Assembly (NCBI GenBank): GCA_002381765.1
Contig: DFXX01000079.1
Coordinates: 447-10,694 of the forward strand
DNA: 10,248 bases
From: Bacteriovoracaceae bacterium UBA4097
GTDB lineage: Bacteria; Bdellovibrionota; Bacteriovoracia; Bacteriovoracales; Bacteriovoracaceae
Reading direction: 5' to 3'
Below, piece by piece: positions 1-7,000 of the stretch; positions within the stretch are counted from its first letter, which is position 1, and every line of letters starts with the position of its first letter. The position numbers and the translations under genes were made by a program. Under the pieces are notes generated by a model. It was not told the origin of the DNA. It did no database searches and saw only the letters and a program-made list of their open reading frames with translations.

Positions 1-207
1 AGTGTTAAAGAAGTTCTCTCGCAAGTAAAAGAAGTGACTGGCGTAGACTTCAAGGTAGTAGAAGTGCCTCGGCGCCCGGGGGATCCGGCAAGCCTCACGG
101 CCAAGGTAGAACTTATTCATAAAACTATTGGATGGAAGCCTAAGTATGATGATCTGAAAATCATTATCAAGTCGGCCTATGAATGGGAAAAGAAGCGAAC
201 TTACTAA
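1..207 (+). CDS. galE: UDP-glucose 4-epimerase, C-terminal fragment (5' end outside window)
   Basis: Reading frame 1 is open from the first base to a TAA at 205-207 and encodes the last 68 residues of a protein. The fragment carries the C-terminal signature of GalE-type short-chain dehydrogenases: RRPGDPA at about residues 25-31 of the fragment, followed by a GWKPKYDDL segment and a final amphipathic helix containing AYEWE. GalE interconverts UDP-glucose and UDP-galactose in the cytoplasm using bound NAD, supplying galactose for LPS and other surface glycans. The NAD-binding Rossmann part lies upstream of the window and cannot be checked, so a related UDP-hexose epimerase remains possible. 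Its stop codon shares one base with the queC start (TAATG), so the two genes are probably co-transcribed and translationally coupled. Confidence 0.85.
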   Translation, partial: SVKEVLSQVKEVTGVDFKVVEVPRRPGDPASLTAKVELIHKTIGWKPKYDDLKIIIKSAYEWEKKRTY

Positions 208-914
208 TGAAGAAGAAAGCCGTCATTGTACATTCTGGTGGTATGGATTCTAGCCTGTGTCTCGCTCTAGCGATTCAGGAGTTCGGTGCTTCAGAAGTAC
301 TTTCGCTCTCTTTTACTTATAATCAGCGCCATTCAATTGAGTTGGGCCGCGCTCGCAGAATTTCTCAGCACTTTAATGTTGATCATGTTGAAGTAAATCT
401 CAATTGCCTCTCTGAACTTACAGAGAGTGCCCTCATTGGAAATAATCAGGCGATTGAGCATAATCCCAATCAAGCTCCTAATACTCTGGTAGTGGGACGC
501 AACGGGCTTATGGCAAGACTTGCGGCCATCCATGCTCAATCCTTAGGAGCGAGATGCATCTATATGGGAGTGATGGAGCTCGAGGAAGCTAATTCTGGCT
601 ATCGCGACTGCTCACGCCTGTATATGGATCTGATTGAGCAGGCCTTAAGACTCGACTTTGCCGATCCAGGTTTCGAAATTCGTACACCGCTGGTGAAGAT
701 GAATAAAAAAGAAACCATGGAATTGGGTCAAAAGCTCGGAGTAATAGAGTATCTGCTTGAGAACACCATTACTTGCTATGAAGGAATCGAGAAAGAGGGT
801 TGTATGAAGTGCCCTGCCTGCCAATTGCGCAACCAGGGTCTTAAAGTTTTCTCGTTAGAGCATCCAGAAGTTAAATACTCCTATCGAAATCAAATCTTAA
901 ATCTTATTGCTTAG
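207..914 (+). CDS. queC: 7-cyano-7-deazaguanine (preQ0) synthase QueC
   Basis: QueC is a cytoplasmic ATP-dependent enzyme that turns 7-carboxy-7-deazaguanine and ammonia into preQ0, the precursor of queuosine in tRNA. From ATG 207 the protein has 235 residues, close to the 231 of the E. coli enzyme. The PP-loop SGGMDS lies at residues 10-15, and YNQRHSIE follows in the ATPase domain. Four cysteines at 190, 199, 202 and 205 have the 9-3-3 spacing of the QueC structural zinc site. An ATG at 183 would add eight residues inside galE. The 207 start is preferred because it gives the family N-terminus (KKKAVIVHSGG) and a TAATG coupling to galE; no strong Shine-Dalgarno is visible. Two motifs differ from the common form: VVGRN for VPGRN and GYRDC for GYPDC. 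The last 11 bases overlap the converging gene. No other queuosine gene is in the window. Confidence 0.93.
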   Translation: MKKKAVIVHSGGMDSSLCLALAIQEFGASEVLSLSFTYNQRHSIELGRARRISQHFNVDHVEVNLNCLSELTESALIGNNQAIEHNPNQAPNTLVVGRNGLMARLAAIHAQSLGARCIYMGVMELEEANSGYRDCSRLYMDLIEQALRLDFADPGFEIRTPLVKMNKKETMELGQKLGVIEYLLENTITCYEGIEKEGCMKCPACQLRNQGLKVFSLEHPEVKYSYRNQILNLIA

Positions 915-1392
915 CTTCGATGAAGTCATTCCAGGTCTCGAGAAGGAATTCCTTGATCTCTTCGCCTTCTTCCGGGGCAGGCTTATCCATCGCGAGATAC
1001 TCATCCATATCCATCACGATTTCTTCCAGCTCATCGATCACACCTACCATTTCATCATTATCACTGGTCTCCACATTGGTGCCAGAGAGACTCATAGCAG
1101 TTAAGAAGTAATCAAGTTGCTCCTTACTGATCTCTAAAAACTGAGTGAGGTCGGTAGTCTTAGGAAACATATCTGCTAGCTCGGCCTGTCTTTTAGATTG
1201 AAGCTCATCCCACAGCTTTTTAAGCTCACCCTCTAGGACGGGCCTAGCATCCGGAAACTCGGCCAGAAGCTCTTCGATCGCCTTAGGAAAAGGCATCGGC
1301 TTATCAGCACATAAAACTCCCAGGAAAAAGGCTTTTACCTGTGGAAGCGTCATTTCAAAGTCGGTTTCATTAAGCAGTTGCTGAAGTTTCAT
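904..1392 (-). CDS. Small acidic protein, UPF0149/YgfB-YecA-like
   Basis: This is a 162-residue, strongly acidic, all-helix-looking cytoplasmic protein without a signal peptide or membrane segment. The arrangement resembles the UPF0149 (YgfB/YecA) family: an N-terminal helix with FFLGVLCAD (residues about 22-30), a central LDYFLTAMSLSG (about 93-104), and a C-terminal acidic pair of helices with ELEEIV and EEIKEFLLETWNDF. In E. coli YgfB the matching places are HGLISGMICGG and a VNHFLLGLG segment. The family match is by eye and moderate. No catalytic residues are recognised, and the biochemical role of the family is poorly defined. The start at 1392 is supported by a GAGG Shine-Dalgarno nine bases upstream (AAAGAGGGTCTTTACC before ATG). 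The stop codon lies inside the 3' end of the converging queC gene, an 11-bp overlap with no terminator. Confidence 0.75.
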   Translation of the reverse strand: MKLQQLLNETDFEMTLPQVKAFFLGVLCADKPMPFPKAIEELLAEFPDARPVLEGELKKLWDELQSKRQAELADMFPKTTDLTQFLEISKEQLDYFLTAMSLSGTNVETSDNDEMVGVIDELEEIVMDMDEYLAMDKPAPEEGEEIKEFLLETWNDFIEAKQ

Positions 1393-1565
1393 GGTAAAGA
1401 CCCTCTTTTTTGAGTAATTATTACCAAATGCGATTCTTTTTCTCCACTGTAAAGAAAGCTTAGGCCATAATTAAGCCATGAAAAACGCAGCATCGGTTTT
1501 AAATTTAGTGTATTGGGGATCGAAAGTCGGTCTCTTCTTCTATTTCCTTCAGGAAGCCGTCAGAT
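1393..1565. other. Short gap between two minus-strand genes
   Basis: These 173 bases lie between the start of the UPF0149-like gene and the stop of the GT2 gene. They should contain the promoter of the UPF0149-like gene. On the minus strand an AATAAT box (5 of 6 to TATAAT) is present near 1416-1421, but no good -35 sits at the right distance, so I do not call a promoter. The plus strand carries a candidate micro-ORF that fills most of the right half (see separate entry). No RNA gene or terminator hairpin was recognised. Confidence 0.5.
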
Positions 1566-1576
1566 TCATTTCTTAA
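1478..1576 (+). CDS. Possible hydrophobic micro-protein, 32 residues
   Basis: An ATG at 1478 opens a 32-codon frame ending in TAA at 1574-1576. The product begins MKNAASVLNLVYWG and continues with a run rich in Gly, Leu, Phe and Tyr, ending in QEAVRFIS. This resembles a short single-pass membrane peptide with a positively charged N-terminus. A CATAAT box at 1466-1471 would place transcription start at about the ATG itself, and no Shine-Dalgarno is evident, so any expression might be leaderless; no -35 was found. The stop overlaps the 3' end of the converging GT2 gene by 11 bp. An open frame this short can arise by chance in a 173-bp gap, and I do not recognise a family. Treat it as a candidate only. 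Confidence 0.25.
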   Translation: MKNAASVLNLVYWGSKVGLFFYFLQEAVRFIS

Positions 1577-2354
1577 AGGGATCTTCCATCTTCTCGCCAT
1601 TCTGGAGTCTCCAGATTTTAACAGCTCGAATATAGACATTATAGGCCGCTAAAGCACTGACCACGAAGCCATGAGTTCCGTCCAGGAACCCTAGTCTCCA
1701 AATATAGTGACGAACAAAGCGCCCGAGAGGACGAAAGAACAGGTAGGGTAGACCAATCTGGCGTCCGGTCTTTTGAAACTTGTGGTAGCGATCAAAGGCT
1801 CCCCAAGTGGTATAGCGATCGGCCTTTTTGAGATAGGAGGCCAGATCCTTATAGGTGTAGTGAATGAGTTTATGCTTTAAGATCGAGATCGATCCCTTAG
1901 CAATGATCTCGGCGTGCACATGCTTATTCTCATAGCTGCATTCATCCCGCTTAAAGAGACGAATCACCTTATCCGACTGCCAGCCCGAATAATCGATGCG
2001 TTTACCCATAAAGTGATTGCGGCGATAAATCCAGAATCCCGAATGAGTAGTACCTTGCTTCAAAATGCCCTTAATTTCGTCCACCAGCTCTGGCGTGGGT
2101 CTCTCGTCCGCATCCAAGAGAAAAACCCAGGGATGACTCGCCTGAGGTATGGTCCAGTTTTTCTGAGAAGCCGAGTGTTCGTATTGCCTTTGAAGCAGCC
2201 GCACCTGTGGATAGCTCTGCGCGATCTCAACCGTCTTGTCGGTAGAAAATGAATCTACTACGATAATCTCGTCACACCAAAGTACAGACTCAATGGCCTC
2301 TTTAATATGAACTTCTTCATTGAATGTCGGTATGATGGCCGTGATTTTTTCCAT
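1566..2354 (-). CDS. GT2 glycosyltransferase, LPS-core beta-1,4-glucosyltransferase type (WaaE/LgtF-like)
   Basis: This 262-residue GT-A-fold enzyme probably acts at the cytoplasmic face of the inner membrane, adding a sugar (typically glucose from UDP-glucose) to a lipid A-core heptose. The N-terminal ITAIIPTFNEE (residues 4-14) and VDSFSTDKT (33-41) form the nucleotide-sugar site, and the DxD metal motif is in DADER (81-85). Family landmarks follow: SGWQSDKVIRLFKR (123-136), KHVHAEI (144-150), IHYTYKDLASYLKKADRYT (164-182), and a basic aromatic tail with RFVRHYIWR and an amphipathic YNVYIRAVKIW segment likely to touch the membrane. This pattern matches the WaaE/KdtX-LgtF subgroup of GT2. 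The actual donor and acceptor cannot be read from sequence. It is transcribed away from a GT9 gene across a 39-bp gap, which supports a shared LPS-core role. No good Shine-Dalgarno precedes the start. Confidence 0.87.
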   Translation of the reverse strand: MEKITAIIPTFNEEVHIKEAIESVLWCDEIIVVDSFSTDKTVEIAQSYPQVRLLQRQYEHSASQKNWTIPQASHPWVFLLDADERPTPELVDEIKGILKQGTTHSGFWIYRRNHFMGKRIDYSGWQSDKVIRLFKRDECSYENKHVHAEIIAKGSISILKHKLIHYTYKDLASYLKKADRYTTWGAFDRYHKFQKTGRQIGLPYLFFRPLGRFVRHYIWRLGFLDGTHGFVVSALAAYNVYIRAVKIWRLQNGEKMEDPFKK

Positions 2355-2393
2355 AGTTTTTGCACTCGCGAAAGATTACAATGAGTTTAGCTT
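2355..2393. promoter_or_regulatory. 39-bp divergent promoter region between GT2 and GT9 genes
   Basis: This is the whole space between two divergent start codons, so both promoters must lie here or inside the coding ends. The stretch ATTACAAT at 2375-2382 contains TACAAT on the plus strand (2377-2382) and TGTAAT on the minus strand (2380-2375). Each matches TATAAT at five of six positions, and they share four bases. If used, the plus transcript would start about four bases before the GT9 ATG, and the minus transcript about 13 bases before the GT2 ATG. The -35 elements are poor on both sides, and no clear Shine-Dalgarno precedes either gene. Confidence 0.4.
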
Positions 2394-3422
2394 ATGACTC
2401 ACACCTCGTCTAAAACAATTCTCATCATCCAAACGGCCTTCATAGGAGACACCATCCTGGCCTCGCACTTTGCCCGTGCCGTGAAAGAGACCTATCCCGA
2501 CTCAAAGATTCATTTCTTTCTGAGAAAAGGCAATGAGTCTGTTATTCAGGGGCTCTCCACCATCGAGAAGACCTGGATCTGGGATAAGCAGGGTGGGAAG
2601 ACCAGAAACCTCATGAAGCTCATTAAGGAGCTCAGAGGGATAAACTTTGATATGGTCTTTAATCTTCATCGCCATTTTAATAGCGGTCTAGTCTCAATGC
2701 TTATGAAGTCACCTTTTAAGGCAGGCTTTAAGCAGAATCCTTTAAGTACCTTTTACACTCGAAAAGTGAATCATTTGATTCCTCATTTTCCCAAAGATAA
2801 TGAAGCAGTCATTTGGCATGAGGTGCAAAGAAACCTGCAACTCATTCCTGACTTTAAGATTGAGGATAACTCCAAAATTTACAAACCAGAGCTTCCTCTC
2901 ACTGAGAAAAATTTCTCTAAAGTGGCTCCTTTTTCAAAGGGAGATTACTTTGTGGTAGCGCCTGCTTCGGTTTGGTTCACTAAGGCCTGGAGCGAATCAA
3001 AGTACCGCGAACTCACCATGGAACTCGCAAAACGTGGTCGAGTTTTATTCATCGGTGCTCCCGGAGATAAAGCACTCTGCGATCGCATTCGAGAGAATAT
3101 TCCTCAGACGGAAAATCTCTGTGGGCAACTAAGTCTTTTGGATTCAGCAGCTCTTATGAAAAATGCCAAGCGAGTTTTTGTGAACGACTCGGCCCCTCTG
3201 CATTTAGCTTCGTGTGTGAATGCGAAGACAACAGCTATTTTCTGCTCCACCGTTCCGGCCTTCGGTTACACTCCGCTGGCGGATGATTCAGTAGTAGTGG
3301 ATGTGGGAAATTCACTTGCTTGCCGGCCTTGTGGACTTCATGGGCATAAGGCCTGTCCTTTAGGGCACTTCAAGTGTTCCTATGATATTGAAATATCTCA
3401 GGTTTTAGCGACCCTTTCTTAA
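2394..3422 (+). CDS. GT9 glycosyltransferase, ADP-heptose:LPS heptosyltransferase type (WaaF-like)
   Basis: This 342-residue GT-B enzyme is expected to transfer heptose from ADP-heptose to the inner core of LPS at the cytoplasmic membrane face. The N-terminal ILIIQTAFIGDTILAS (9-24) carries the GD pair (D19) seen at the acceptor side of heptosyltransferases. The second Rossmann domain starts near FVVAPASVWFTKAWS (186-200), where K197 sits at the position of the conserved donor-binding lysine. VNDSAPLHLA (263-272) is the C-terminal donor motif. The C-terminal region has four cysteines at 310, 313, 321 and 328 (CxxC, then GHKACPLGHFKC), an arrangement I associate with heptosyltransferase II homologues. 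The length fits the family. Whether it is heptosyltransferase I, II or another GT9 cannot be decided. It diverges from the GT2 gene and ends 27 bp before the toxin-antitoxin module, without a convincing terminator. Confidence 0.88.
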   Translation: MTHTSSKTILIIQTAFIGDTILASHFARAVKETYPDSKIHFFLRKGNESVIQGLSTIEKTWIWDKQGGKTRNLMKLIKELRGINFDMVFNLHRHFNSGLVSMLMKSPFKAGFKQNPLSTFYTRKVNHLIPHFPKDNEAVIWHEVQRNLQLIPDFKIEDNSKIYKPELPLTEKNFSKVAPFSKGDYFVVAPASVWFTKAWSESKYRELTMELAKRGRVLFIGAPGDKALCDRIRENIPQTENLCGQLSLLDSAALMKNAKRVFVNDSAPLHLASCVNAKTTAIFCSTVPAFGYTPLADDSVVVDVGNSLACRPCGLHGHKACPLGHFKCSYDIEISQVLATLS

Positions 3423-3423
3423 A

Positions 3424-3443
3424 GGTATACCCTGTAGTATACT
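3424..3443 (+). promoter_or_regulatory. Palindromic operator and promoter of the toxin-antitoxin module
   Basis: Two perfect 8-bp palindromes, GGTATACC (3424-3431) and AGTATACT (3436-3443), are separated by CTGT, with centres 12 bp apart. They share the core GTATAC and together form a larger inverted repeat. The right-hand one contains TATACT (3438-3443), a five-of-six match to a -10 box that would start transcription at about 3450, the A of the antitoxin ATG. Ribbon-helix-helix antitoxins usually repress their own promoter by binding spaced repeats of this size, so this is the probable autoregulatory operator. The -35 region (about 3415-3420) is weak. Confidence 0.6.
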
Positions 3444-3449
3444 CTCGTC

Positions 3450-3689
3450 ATGAGTGCATTACTTAAAATTAAAGATGAAGATAATAGAAGAATCGAGAAA
3501 CTCCAGAAGCTTCTTGCTAAGACTAGCAAAGTTGAAGTTGTCAGAGAGGCACTAGTGTTACTTGAAGAGAAGATAGAGCGAGATAAGAAAATAAAAAGAT
3601 ATGAAAGGGCTGCTAAGTTAGTTGCTGCTTCTAGTGCGGAAATTAATAAAGAGTTTATGGATTCCTATAGGCTTGAGAGTGAAGATTAA
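3450..3689 (+). CDS. Type II antitoxin, ribbon-helix-helix-like
   Basis: This 79-residue protein lies directly upstream of, and overlaps, a MazF/PemK toxin gene, which identifies it as the antitoxin. The N-terminal half fits a ribbon-helix-helix fold: a short beta-strand (ALLKIKDED, 3-11), helix A (RRIEKLQKLLAKT), a turn with SK, then helix B (VEVVREALVLLEEKIERD). The C-terminal part (about 45-79) is charged and helical, with ERAAKLVAASSAEINKEFMDSY, and would wrap the toxin's active-site groove. The dimer probably binds the palindromes just upstream and represses the operon. There is no Shine-Dalgarno before ATG 3450 and a -10 box twelve bases upstream, suggesting a leaderless message. GC is low (about 37% over 3481-3660), against about 48% in sampled lines of the upstream gene, which suggests horizontal acquisition. 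A MazE-type (AbrB-like) fold is less likely from the sequence. Confidence 0.8.
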   Translation: MSALLKIKDEDNRRIEKLQKLLAKTSKVEVVREALVLLEEKIERDKKIKRYERAAKLVAASSAEINKEFMDSYRLESED

Positions 3690-4029
3690 TCAATGGAGTG
3701 TCTTCTTGGTTAATCTAGAACCAAGGATTCTTACTAAGCCTGGTAAGACCAGACCTTGTTTAGTTATTAGACCAAACTATTTTTCAGAACTGCCTTCTAC
3801 TGTAATTCTACCATTTACCTCTAAATTGAGAGGAGCAACTGAAGAGGTTTATCCCTTACGCATTCGAATACCAAAAGATGTGGCCGGTCTTGAGAAGCCA
3901 AGCGATATTTTAGTTGATCAAATAATTGCCTGGCCCAATGAAGCTTTTGTAGAAGAGATCGGAACCTTGCCTGAGGCATATCAACTTATGGTTCAGGATG
4001 CGCTTAAAGAGTTTCTAGATCTAGCTTAA
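3679..4029 (+). CDS. MazF/PemK-family mRNA interferase toxin
   Basis: The product is a 116-residue cytoplasmic endoribonuclease expected to cut mRNA at short sequence motifs when not held by its antitoxin. The core landmarks are WSVFLVNLEPR (6-16), GKTRPCLVIRPN (22-33) with the catalytic arginine at 25, VILPFTSK (42-49) with the catalytic threonine at 47, and DILVDQIIAW (76-85) followed by IGTLPEAYQLMVQDAL, the usual MazF ending. The start is taken as GTG 3679: it yields the family N-terminus and length, has AGG seven bases upstream, and overlaps the antitoxin by 11 bp, giving translational coupling. An ATG at 3622 would add 19 residues encoded inside the antitoxin gene and is unlikely; a TTG at 3673 is an alternative. 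The usual Gly-Asp before the first strand is replaced by Gln-Trp. The stop overlaps the converging SNF2 gene by 9 bp. Confidence 0.85.
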   Translation: MKINQWSVFLVNLEPRILTKPGKTRPCLVIRPNYFSELPSTVILPFTSKLRGATEEVYPLRIRIPKDVAGLEKPSDILVDQIIAWPNEAFVEEIGTLPEAYQLMVQDALKEFLDLA

Positions 4030-7000
4030 CAGATGCTGAAAATCATTCATATCAAGCTTCCCACTGAAGTACTGATCATCATCCTCTGCCATAAGATCCC
4101 GGAAAAGTTCCCGCTTACTTTGCTGAAGAATAAGAACCTTCTCTTCCACTGATTCTTTAATGATAGGTCGATAAACCGTGAGTTTATTTTCTTGCCCAAT
4201 TCGGTGAGCTCGATCGATTGCTTGCCTCTCCACTGCTGGATTCCACCATGGATCCATGAGGAAGATGTAGCTTGCGGCCGTGAGGTTAAGTCCGAATCCC
4301 CCTGCTTTAAGGGAGATGAGAAAGACTTGAGCGTCCCCATTTTGGAAGAGCTCAACTTGCTCTCCGCGCTTTTTGATAGATTGAGAACCATCGATTCGCG
4401 CATGCTTCCAGCCCGCAACTCGGATTTTATTTTCGATGAGATCGAGATAGGTCGTGAACTGAGAGAAGACCAGAGTCTTATGCCCTTCTACTACGAGCTG
4501 CTCCAGATTCTCCATTAAGAAATCAATTTTAGTAGATTGAAGGCTAGGCTGCTTCTGCCAGAGGCAGAGCTGGCGCATCTCGAGGAGGGATTTTAAAACC
4601 TCGCCGTAGCGCTTAGACCCCGTGCCAATCATATTAGAACGAACGGCATTGAGTTTTTGCTGATAGACTTCTCTTTCTTCCGGAGAGAATTCCAGGAAGA
4701 CGTGGTTTTCGATTTTTTCTGGAAGCTCTTTTAGTACCTGATCTTTGGTTCTTCGGAGAATAAAGGGCTTCACGGTTTTCCTAGCAAGAAGGCGGCTTTT
4801 ATTCTTAGAAGTAGATTTCACCATTCCTAAGTCACCCCAAACTCCCGGTACACAAAGATCCATAATATTATAAAACTCGGAGAGATCATTTTCTACCGGA
4901 GTACCTGTGAGGCAAATTCTGAACTTTGCTTTTAGTTGTCTTGCGGCATTGGCACCCAATGAGCGGATGTTTTTCAGGTGCTGTACTTCATCGAAGATCA
5001 GAATATCAAATTCCTCATCTCCTAAGGTGGAGAGAGATTCTTTTTTCATAAGACCATAACTGGTAAGCGTCACCTGAGCGTCGGACTTAAACTCTCTCTC
5101 ATCCCCATAATAAATGGAGTAGGTGAGATCTGAGAACTTCTCGAGCTCATTTCTCCAGTTATAGAGAATAGAAACCGGGCATACGATAAGAATCTTCTTG
5201 GCCTTATCTTTTAAAGTTTGTAGCAGCATGATGGTTTGCAGAGTCTTACCTAGACCCATATCATCCGCTAAACATGCTCCGAACTTATGCTCATACAAGA
5301 AGCGCAGCCAGTTATATCCACTGATCTGATAAGGACGAGCGAGATCTATGTAACGAGGATGGATATCGTACTGAGGCATATCCTTCATGGTCATGATTTT
5401 TTCGCAAAAAAGCTCTTCTTCTTCGGTTAGAGCTCCTTCAATGCCCAAGCGCTTAAGCTCAAAGAGCTCAAAGATTCGCGAGCGTTGAAGAAATAATCCA
5501 AAGCGGGAGAGTCCCTTGGCGGTAGCCTCTTTTTTCTCGCCCTCAAACTTCGTGTATCTCTTCATGAATTTTAAGAGATCTTTCTGCTGATCGGAAAGAA
5601 GTACTAGCCCCTTGCTAGAGAGGAGGAAGTTATCGGTAATTTCCGCATTCCTAATGATGTTTAAGTCATCATCACTTACTACTAGATCAAGCTGGAACCA
5701 GTCGAGCTTCTCTTTATTGCGCTCAAAGCGAATGGAACTCTTCCAAGTTCTGATCTGTTGTTGATCATAGAAGATAGGAATCTGCAGAGGGGTAAGGAGT
5801 TGATAAAACTTCGAAACGCCGTCGAGTAAATTATTCTTGGGAATCTGGAAGACGATCTTTCTTTCATCTTTAAAGTAGAAAGAAGTCTTAAAGCCCAGTT
5901 CGGTGAAGCTATCAAGAAATGCTAAGAATACTTTTTTAAAGGTCGATGACTTTAAGACAAAGACTTTTTTAAAGGTTGGATCAAAAAAAGAAAGCTCATG
6001 CTCCTTTTCTAAAAGATTGATCCATTCACCCATGATGTGCTTTTTAGAAGCCGAGTGAAGATACTTTCTATGAAGAGTAGTCTCGCGATCAAAGTCTTCA
6101 ATCAAGGTCTTAAAGAAAATAAGAGCATCGTTCTTAGTGCGAAAGCTAGAGGCCCAACCCTGCTCCGTTACAAACAAAAGAAAGGGGGAAGGGATGGGGA
6201 CGAGCTTTTGATCAGGAGTAAAGAGTTCCAGTTCTAGATTTAGAAAGCTCTTTCGAGGAGAAGGATTGATGGAGAATCTCCATTCTAAATCCTCAACTGG
6301 GAAGCTCTCCCAAGGTTCACCCTCAATAGAAATTTCCGCAATACCTTTTTCTCTGAGAGGAAGGAAAATACGAATATAGTTTTGAATGTCGCCAATGACA
6401 TCCGTAAGCTTTAATTTAGAGACTAATTCTCTTAAATCATTAGTTAGATCCAGGGCTTCGCCATTCTTCCAGTTAAAAAGATAGAGCACATCAAAGAGAG
6501 ATACTTCTTTGATCTCATCTTCACCATCTAAAAGGCTAAACTGATAGGTGTACTTCTCTTCGATATAAAGAGTATCGCGATACTCTTCCAGAATGGTGGC
6601 CGGAACCAAATTAATTTTTAGTTTTCCTCGCCACTTTGATGGTGCGGGAAAATGCACCACCTTACGATTTAGGAGAGTGTACTGAAGTGAGCTGAAGGTG
6701 CTGTTCATCTTCGCACCCGGAATCAAAGGAGCTCCCTTAATGAGAGTTCCATAGCGTTCAACATGCACACCGTCCTGGGCCATAAGACTCAGGTTCATGG
6801 GCTTGCCGGAATTGAGATCATGCTTACCTTGAAGGTCAGCAAACTTAACCAGAAGGCTCGCCGTATGATGACAGTGCTTTTCTGCATTCCAGAGATTGCA
6901 TGTGCATTGAGTGGTAAGAGTGCCCTCCGGATTAGTCGAACGCTTAAAACTTATCTTAGCTTCGTAATTGGTATTGTTTTCAGCAATAATTCCAGAAACA

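Noticed and set aside
183..206. Upstream ATG giving QueC eight more residues
   Set aside because: The extra residues are encoded by the end of galE; the 207 ATG gives the family N-terminus and a TAATG coupling.
1392..1460. TTTACA / AATAAT pair as promoter of the UPF0149-like gene on the minus strand
   Set aside because: The two boxes are about 25 bp apart, too far for a sigma70 promoter, and no better -35 was found.
1914..2252. 112-codon plus-strand frame inside the GT2 gene
   Set aside because: Antisense shadow of a clearly conserved glycosyltransferase; its translation shows no recognisable domain.
3413..3425. CCTTT-CTT-AAAGG hairpin at the GT9 stop codon as a terminator
   Set aside because: Only five weak pairs and no following T tract; it more likely reflects chance next to the operator.
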